Below, piece after piece: positions 6,322-11,096 of a stretch of 11,096 nucleotides of DNA (position 1 is the stretch's first letter; each line of letters begins with the position of its first letter). The position numbers were made by a program, and so were the translations under genes. Source of the DNA: CAJXVY01 sp965660355. GTDB taxonomy: Bacteria > Actinomycetota > Actinomycetes > Actinomycetales > Microbacteriaceae. Under the pieces are notes generated by a model. It was not told where the DNA came from and ran no database searches. It worked only from the letters and a program-made list of their open reading frames with translations. The DNA lies in contig CBFHZN010000029.1 of assembly GCA_965660355.1 (NCBI GenBank), forward strand, positions 1-11,096, written 5' to 3'.

Positions 6322-7092
6322 ATGATTAGCTTTCAAAATGTATCGGTTGAATACAGGCCCGGTGAAAAAGCCCTTGATGAAATTAATCTTGAAATAAAGG
6401 ACGGCGAGTTCGTAGTTGTCGTTGGGCTCAGCGGAGCTGGTAAATCAACACTCATTAGATCAATAAATAACCTAGTTCCAATCACCTCCGGCGAATTGAC
6501 CGTAGATGAAGAATCTGTTGGGAAGCTTTCCAGATCTGGCGTGAGAAAGCTAAGAAGCAAAATCGGAATGATTTTTCAGGGGTTCAATTTGGTGGACCGA
6601 GCATCTGTTATTCAAAATGTGCTCATGGGCAGGGTTTATAAACTCTCCACATGGAGGACTGTTTTTGGTTTTTATCCCAAAAAAGACAAGCAGATTGCCG
6701 CCGAGGCTTTGAACAGGGTTGGCTTATTAGAAAAAGCTCACTCTAGAGCCACTGATCTCAGTGGTGGACAAAGACAGCGAGTAGGAATTGCCAGAGCGCT
6801 GTCACAAGAGCCCAGGTTGATTTTGGCCGATGAGCCAGTGGCATCTTTGGATCCCCCCACATCGCACGCGGTGATGCAGCACCTACAGAAAATTAACCGC
6901 GACCTGGGAATCACCACCATTGTTAATTTGCACTTTCTGGATTTGGCCACCAAATACGGTGAACGAATTATTGGACTCCGAGACGGCAAGGTGGTTTTCG
7001 ATGGCAAAGGAAGCGAATGCACGCCAGAGGTCTTTGAGGGAATCTATGGACGGAGCCTCACCGCCGATGACACTCTGCAGGAGGAAGTCTAG
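6322..7092 (+). CDS. phnC: PhnC-type ATPase of the phosphonate-family ABC importer
   Basis: Cytoplasmic nucleotide-binding subunit that powers uptake. The 256-aa length is normal for PhnC. Motifs in order: Walker A G35-L-S-G-A-G-K41-S-T, Q-loop Q86 in M-I-F-Q-G-F-N-L-V, ABC signature L146-S-G-G-Q-R-Q-R, Walker B L-I-L-A-D170-E171-P, D-loop S-L-D at 175-177, and switch His H204 in V-N-L-H. The F-Q-x-F-N-L-V and V-N-L-H-x-x-D-L-A blocks are characteristic of PhnC rather than of amino-acid importers. The ATG at 6322 has only a short GGA upstream, 5 nt away, unlike the strong sites of the two permease genes. Its translation may therefore be low or helped by nearby structure. It is separated from phnD by the hairpin and followed 2 nt later by the first phnE. 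All catalytic motifs are intact. Confidence 0.95.
   Translation: MISFQNVSVEYRPGEKALDEINLEIKDGEFVVVVGLSGAGKSTLIRSINNLVPITSGELTVDEESVGKLSRSGVRKLRSKIGMIFQGFNLVDRASVIQNVLMGRVYKLSTWRTVFGFYPKKDKQIAAEALNRVGLLEKAHSRATDLSGGQRQRVGIARALSQEPRLILADEPVASLDPPTSHAVMQHLQKINRDLGITTIVNLHFLDLATKYGERIIGLRDGKVVFDGKGSECTPEVFEGIYGRSLTADDTLQEEV
7079..7087 (+). promoter_or_regulatory. Shine-Dalgarno of first phnE
   Basis: AGGAGGAAG inside the last codons of phnC, 7 nt before the GTG at 7095. This strong match decides the GTG start. Confidence 0.8.
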
Positions 7093-7094
7093 GC

Positions 7095-7889
7095 GTGAGC
7101 TCACAACTGCAGATTCCTAAAAAGCCAGGGATTCCCGGCTCGATAATATTTTCAATCAGCTTCGCTTTTGTATTGACGGTAGTGACGATGATCACTGTCG
7201 AATTCTCGCTGATTGAAATCATTGAAAATTTTTCCAGGCCAAACATGGTGGTAGATGGGCTTTTATCTCCTGATCTGACGCAGATTTTCTCGGAACGCTC
7301 AAGGAATGCTTTTTTAGAGACTTTGCAATTGGCCGTTTTGGGAACCATTAGCGGCGGTGGCATGTCGCTGTTGATGGCTTTTTGGGCAACAGATTTTGGC
7401 AATCCAATTGGATGGCTCAGAGCAATAGTAAGAACATTCAACAATGTGGTTCGTTCAATCCCAGATCTTTTATGGGCGCTTTTGTTTGTGACAGCTGTAG
7501 GTGTGGGAATCCTGCCGGGTCTATTGGCACTGTTCTTTTTCTCGATGGCGGTTGTCACAAAGCTCACCGGTGACACCATGGATGGAATCGACCAGGGCCC
7601 AATTGAAGCAGCAAAGGCTTCCGGAAGTGGTCAGTTATCTATGCTTCGAATGGCAGTGATTCCGCAAATCCTCCCCGCTTACTCATCTTTTTTGCTTTAC
7701 GGGTTTGAGCTAAACCTCAGAGCCAGTGCCGTTTTGGGTTTGGTCGGGGCAGGCGGAATCGGCTCTCGCATTGAATTTTTCAGAAGTCGTTTGGAATGGA
7801 GCGAGGTCTGGGGATTGGTGTTGATGTTTTTCCTTGTGGTGTTCATTGTTGAGCGAATCTCGGTGACTATTCGCAGGAGGCTTATATGA
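7095..7889 (+). CDS. phnE: PhnE-type permease subunit 1
   Basis: Inner-membrane channel subunit of the importer, 264 aa with about six transmembrane helices. The first helix spans roughly residues 15-36, followed by an extracytoplasmic stretch to about 70 and a helix cluster from 73 to 160. The EAA loop, which docks onto the ATPase, reads E171-A-A-K-A-S-G then L-S-M-L-R-M-A-V-I-P190. The late segment N207-L-R-A-S-A-V-L-G-L-V-G-A-G-G-I-G is a PhnE hallmark. The start is GTG at 7095, 2 nt after the phnC stop. The stop overlaps the next gene by 4 bp (ATGA), so the two permeases are probably made in equal amounts and form a heterodimer. The protein is clearly paralogous to its neighbour, sharing the EAA and RASAV-GL-GAGGIG blocks, but otherwise quite diverged. 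Confidence 0.93.
   Translation: MSSQLQIPKKPGIPGSIIFSISFAFVLTVVTMITVEFSLIEIIENFSRPNMVVDGLLSPDLTQIFSERSRNAFLETLQLAVLGTISGGGMSLLMAFWATDFGNPIGWLRAIVRTFNNVVRSIPDLLWALLFVTAVGVGILPGLLALFFFSMAVVTKLTGDTMDGIDQGPIEAAKASGSGQLSMLRMAVIPQILPAYSSFLLYGFELNLRASAVLGLVGAGGIGSRIEFFRSRLEWSEVWGLVLMFFLVVFIVERISVTIRRRLI
7875..7880 (+). promoter_or_regulatory. Shine-Dalgarno of second phnE
   Basis: AGGAGG inside the last codons of the first phnE, 5 nt before the overlapping ATGA start/stop at 7886-7889. Supports coupled translation of the two permeases. Confidence 0.8.
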
Positions 7890-8707
7890 GCGATATAAGC
7901 GTTCCCAAAAAAGCTGTTGATTGGTTTAGAAATATAACCACCATAGCTATCGTGGTGGCGTTAATTTGGTCCCTGGTTGGTTTGGACATCAAGTGGGAGA
8001 GGCTTATTGACTTGCCTGCCGATTTATTTCTAATCGGCACACTGATGTTTGGAAATTTGGATATCGCTGATTTTCCAGGTCTTTTGGGTTCGATGTGGGT
8101 GTCAATTTCAATTGCCTGGGTGGGAACTCTGATTGCTGCGCTGTTTGCAATTCCACTTTCCTTTTTGGCTGCGGAGAACCTGGTCGGAAGACCAATTGCT
8201 TGGGTGATCAGGCAGGTATTTAATATTCTTCGAGCAGTTCCAGAGGTGATTTTGGCCATCGCTTTGATTCCGATATTTGGACTCTCTCCGCTGACTGGGG
8301 TGTTGGCAATCGGAATTGGCTCGATTGGAACACTGGGAAAGCTTTTCTATGAGGTAATCGAAGCCATCAAAAAAGAACCGTTGGAGGCCGCCGATGCGGT
8401 TGGGGCAAACAAACTGGTTCGATTCCGTTGGGGGGTATTACCCCAGGTTATGCCAGAGATTTCCTCTTTTGTGCTTTATAGGTTTGAGGTGAACATACGT
8501 GCCAGTGCTGTTATGGGTCTTATCGGTGCAGGTGGAATCGGAAACGATGTTGCTCAGGCGCTGAGATTCAAAGATTGGGAAGTTGCGGGAATGGGATTGC
8601 TAATTGTGGTTTTTGGAACAATCATCGTTGATGCCATTTCAGGTGCTGCAAGGAAGCAGATTATTAGGGGATCCAAGGCAAAGATGATTACCCCGGTTGA
8701 AGTCTAG
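7886..8707 (+). CDS. phnE: PhnE-type permease subunit 2
   Basis: Second membrane subunit, 273 aa with about six hydrophobic helices (first near residues 17-33, others between about 66 and 155, and 205-250). The EAA loop is E167-A-A-D-A-V-G-A then R-F-R-W-G-V-L-P-Q190 region, and the PhnE block N203-I-R-A-S-A-V-M-G-L-I-G-A-G-G-I-G is present. The start ATG at 7886 overlaps the upstream TGA and is preceded by a full AGGAGG. The C-terminus ends in a short basic cytoplasmic tail. Two PhnE proteins with one PhnC and one PhnD make a complete importer. No C-P lyase (phnG-M), phosphonatase (phnX/phnW) or phosphite dehydrogenase (ptxD) gene is adjacent. pta follows after 13 nt, so read-through is likely. 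Confidence 0.93.
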   Translation: MSDISVPKKAVDWFRNITTIAIVVALIWSLVGLDIKWERLIDLPADLFLIGTLMFGNLDIADFPGLLGSMWVSISIAWVGTLIAALFAIPLSFLAAENLVGRPIAWVIRQVFNILRAVPEVILAIALIPIFGLSPLTGVLAIGIGSIGTLGKLFYEVIEAIKKEPLEAADAVGANKLVRFRWGVLPQVMPEISSFVLYRFEVNIRASAVMGLIGAGGIGNDVAQALRFKDWEVAGMGLLIVVFGTIIVDAISGAARKQIIRGSKAKMITPVEV

Positions 8708-8720
8708 ATAGCCTTAGCAG

Positions 8721-10817
8721 ATGGCAGAAAGCATTTATTTAGCCGCAGTTGAAGGTCACACCATCAAATCTGCGATCGCTTTGGGAGTTTTAGAAGCACT
8801 GAAGACCAAACACAAAAGGGTTGGTGTTTTCAGAGCGGTGACTCGTGATGCAGAAACCGAGGACTACGTTCTGAGGCTATTGATTTCAAACAGCAACATT
8901 GAGCTGAACTATGAGGATTCAATCGGAGTTGCCTACCAAGACGTCCACACCTCTCCTGAAAAGGCGCTAAAGAAGATTGTTGCAAGATTCAAAAAGCTTG
9001 AATCGGAGATGGATGCGATGTTGGTCATCGGCTCCGACTACAACGACGTGGTTGGTCCGACAGAACTGAACTTCAACGCCCGGATTGCTACCAACATAGG
9101 ACTTCCCGTGATGTTGGTGGTGAACGGATTAAGACCCTATGAGACAAGTGAGCATCTGGGACAGGGTGAGTTTAGAAAACTTGCTGAGATTCAACAGATT
9201 ATCGATCTAAGCGGTGAAGAGTTTGAAAACGAGTTCGCCCAAGTCTCCTCGGTGATTGTCAACCGAATGGATCCAGAGCTGATTAGCTCAACCTCAAAGC
9301 TTTTAACCCCAAATAATGTCCCCGCCTGGGGCGTTGCCGAGGATCAGTTTTTGGTTGCACCAAGGATGAAAACAATCATGGAAAATCTTGGTGGCAAGCT
9401 GATCTTCGGAGATGAATCGAGGCTTCAAAACGAGGCAACCGATGTTGTTATCGCATCTATGAATGCGGTGAATGTTTTGCCAAGGCTAAAAGAAAATGCT
9501 GTGGTGGTGACCCCAGCAGACAGAACAGACACACTGTTGGCACTGATTACCGCTGATCGGGCTGATAATTTCCCACAGCTTGCAGGGATTGTCCTAAACG
9601 GAGGCTTTGATCTACCACAGGAGTTCATTGAGTTGATCAGTGGATTAAATCCAACCATCCCGGTGATTGCAGTTGAGTCGGGAACTTTTGACACAACCAT
9701 ACGAGTGACAAAAACTCGAGGAAAGATTTCTCAGGGGGACAGTCAAAAACTAGCTCACGCAAAGAGGTTGTTTGAAAACCATGTTGACTCAAAGGATTTA
9801 TTGCAATCAATTCAGGATGCCAACCCAACTGCACAGACCCCGTTGCTGTTTGAGCACAGCTTGATGCAGCGAGCTGCAAGGGTAAATAAGACGATTGTTT
9901 TGCCAGAGGGCGATGACTCAAGGGTTTTGCAGGCAGCGCATGAAATTCTTGCAGGGGGCATTGCGAAACTCATAATCCTTGGAAATCCAAGGGACATAAA
10001 AAAACAAGCTAAGCAATTGGGTCTCAATCTTGATGGTGCTGAGCTTATGGAGATTCCCAAGAGCAAACACTTTGAGGCTGCCGCGCAGGAGTATTTCAAG
10101 CTGAGAAGCCATAAGGGAATCACATTAGAGCAGGCCAGAGAAACAGTTGCTGATGCTTCCTATTTTGGAACGATGCTTGTTCACTTGGGCGTTGCCGATG
10201 GAATGGTCAGTGGAGCAAGCAACACCACCGCCCACACCATCAAACCAAGTTTTGAAATCATCAAAACCAAACCAAATGTCTCAAGTGTTTCAAGTGTCTT
10301 CCTGATGGCGCTGGCTGATCGAGTTTTGGTTTATGGAGATTGTGCCGTTATCCCTGAGCCAACAACTGAACAGTTGGCCGACATCGCAATCTCTTCGGCG
10401 GAAACAGCAATCCAGTTCGATATTGAGCCAAAGGTTGCAATGCTCAGTTATTCAACTGGCGCTAGTGGTTTTGGAGCTGAGGTGGAAAGAGTCAGAGAGG
10501 CAACCCAAATAGCGAGATCAAGAAAACCAGAGCTGAGCATCGAGGGGCCAATTCAATATGATGCGGCCGTGGATGCAGCGGTTGCATCGAAAAAACTCCC
10601 TGATTCTCAAGTTGCGGGGAATGCAACGGTGTTCATTTTTCCTGATTTGAACACAGGCAACAACACCTACAAAGCTGTTCAAAGAACCGCTGGGGCGGTT
10701 GCAATCGGGCCTGTTTTGCAAGGACTGAACAAACCTGTCAACGACCTATCTCGTGGAGCGCTGGTAGGCGATATTGTGAACACCATTGCAATAACCGCAA
10801 TACAGGCGCAAGGGTAG
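8721..10817 (+). CDS. pta: Phosphate acetyltransferase, long three-domain form
   Basis: Reversibly converts acetyl-CoA and phosphate to acetyl phosphate and CoA in the cytoplasm. At 698 aa it is the long form. Residues 1 to about 200 are a dethiobiotin-synthetase-like P-loop domain, about 215-330 a DRTGG-type domain (with P-A-D-R-T-D near 265-270), and about 376-695 the catalytic PTA/PTB domain. Catalytic-domain blocks include V-L-P-E-G-D-D-S-R (393-401), G-M-V-S-G-A (494-499), M-L-S-Y-S-T-G-A-S-G (574-583) and P-D-L-N-T-G-N (641-647). The expected P-loop near residue 12 reads G-H-T-I-K-S-A instead of the G-x-T-G-K-S/T form of actinobacterial relatives, so nucleotide binding there is doubtful. 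The ATG at 8721 has no clear Shine-Dalgarno. It is 13 nt behind phnE and 3 nt before ackA. The N-terminal domain in E. coli Pta is regulatory; the same may hold here. Confidence 0.97.
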   Translation: MAESIYLAAVEGHTIKSAIALGVLEALKTKHKRVGVFRAVTRDAETEDYVLRLLISNSNIELNYEDSIGVAYQDVHTSPEKALKKIVARFKKLESEMDAMLVIGSDYNDVVGPTELNFNARIATNIGLPVMLVVNGLRPYETSEHLGQGEFRKLAEIQQIIDLSGEEFENEFAQVSSVIVNRMDPELISSTSKLLTPNNVPAWGVAEDQFLVAPRMKTIMENLGGKLIFGDESRLQNEATDVVIASMNAVNVLPRLKENAVVVTPADRTDTLLALITADRADNFPQLAGIVLNGGFDLPQEFIELISGLNPTIPVIAVESGTFDTTIRVTKTRGKISQGDSQKLAHAKRLFENHVDSKDLLQSIQDANPTAQTPLLFEHSLMQRAARVNKTIVLPEGDDSRVLQAAHEILAGGIAKLIILGNPRDIKKQAKQLGLNLDGAELMEIPKSKHFEAAAQEYFKLRSHKGITLEQARETVADASYFGTMLVHLGVADGMVSGASNTTAHTIKPSFEIIKTKPNVSSVSSVFLMALADRVLVYGDCAVIPEPTTEQLADIAISSAETAIQFDIEPKVAMLSYSTGASGFGAEVERVREATQIARSRKPELSIEGPIQYDAAVDAAVASKKLPDSQVAGNATVFIFPDLNTGNNTYKAVQRTAGAVAIGPVLQGLNKPVNDLSRGALVGDIVNTIAITAIQAQG

Positions 10818-10820
10818 AAA

Positions 10821-11096
10821 ATGACCTCGGTACTGGTAATCAATTCAGGATCTTCATCAATCAAATATCAATTGATTGACATTCAAAGCGAGCAAGAATT
10901 ACTCGGTGGAACCATTGAGCGTGTGACAGACCACGTTGAGGCATTGGCGGAATTATTACCAGAGCTTCGATCCGATAAAAACTTTTCAGAGCCAGAGGTG
11001 ATTGGCCACCGGGTAGTTCACGGTGGAGAAAAGTTTTCGCAACCCACTGTTGTCACCGATGAAGTCTTGCAAGAAATCGAATCACTCATCCCCTTG
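10821..11096 (+). CDS. ackA: Acetate kinase, N-terminal part (3' end cut by window)
   Basis: Transfers phosphate between acetyl phosphate and ADP to give ATP and acetate, completing the Pta-AckA pathway. The window holds 92 codons with no stop. The N-terminus shows the ASKHA phosphate-1 motif V-L-V-I-N-S-G-S-S-S-I-K-Y-Q-L-I-D (4-20), and then G-H-R64-V-V-H-G-G-E-K-F, the acetate-kinase signature containing the substrate-binding Arg (R91 in the Methanosarcina enzyme). The distance from the start to this Arg is about 27 residues shorter than in the Methanosarcina enzyme, which lacks no obvious function but marks a compact variable loop. The start is ATG at 10821, 3 nt after the pta stop, so the two are co-translated. 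Remaining catalytic residues lie beyond the edge. Confidence 0.96.
   Translation, partial: MTSVLVINSGSSSIKYQLIDIQSEQELLGGTIERVTDHVEALAELLPELRSDKNFSEPEVIGHRVVHGGEKFSQPTVVTDEVLQEIESLIPL

Noticed and set aside
7095..8707. The two phnE genes as a recent tandem duplication
   Set aside because: Shared blocks are limited to family motifs; the rest is widely diverged, so the duplication is ancient and typical of PhnE pairs.
1..11096. CRISPR arrays, tRNA/rRNA genes, insertion sequences, prophage or attachment sites
   Set aside because: No spaced repeats, tRNA-like folds, transposase or integrase frames, or terminal repeats were seen. Coding is almost continuous.

Overview
The window looks like chromosomal sequence from an actinobacterium, most likely a Microbacteriaceae-type aquatic lineage. 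This rests on protein style (actinobacterial Pta with an N-terminal P-loop-like domain, PCuAC followed by a Tat-exported DyP peroxidase), pta-ackA order, GTG/TTG starts beside strong Shine-Dalgarno sequences, very tight gene packing and a base composition near half G+C. The taxonomic call is inference from reading and was not tested against a database. Nearly all of the window is coding. The only sizeable gap is about 190 bp, between gnd and phnD.

Layout, left to right. (1) Positions 1-2906, plus strand: a 5'-truncated PCuAC copper chaperone lipoprotein, a Tat-secreted DyP-type heme peroxidase and a Bcr/CflA-type MFS transporter. Gaps of 5 nt and 1 nt make this one transcription unit. (2) Positions 2899-5030, minus strand: gnd (6-phosphogluconate dehydrogenase) followed by deoC (deoxyribose-phosphate aldolase), 8 nt apart. 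deoC meets the MFS gene tail to tail, and the two share an 8-bp palindrome that holds both stop codons. (3) Positions 5031-5223: a divergent control region with two tandem imperfect-to-perfect inverted repeats and a weak PHO-box-like direct repeat. (4) Positions 5224-8707, plus strand: a phosphonate-family (PhnD-PhnC-PhnE-PhnE) ABC importer, with a strong hairpin plus T-run between phnD and phnC. (5) Positions 8721-11096, plus strand: pta and the start of ackA, 13 nt behind the last permease gene.

How the genes could work together. The first block resembles the extracellular copper chaperone / DyP peroxidase pairing known from Streptomyces (ECuC-DtpA). The second supplies pentose-phosphate and deoxynucleoside carbon metabolism. 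The third imports an oxyanion or organophosphorus compound (phosphonate, phosphite or phosphate) with no catabolic genes beside it, and runs into the acetyl-phosphate node (Pta-AckA). The intra-operon hairpin probably lets the binding protein be made in excess over the membrane and ATPase parts.

Most of the window is ordinary housekeeping and transport. I do not see a clearly new system. The best leads are the divergent control region, the attenuator-like hairpin, the coupling of an orphan Phn importer to pta-ackA, the degenerate P-loop of Pta, and the compact AckA N-terminus. No RNA genes, CRISPR arrays, insertion sequences or attachment sites were seen.
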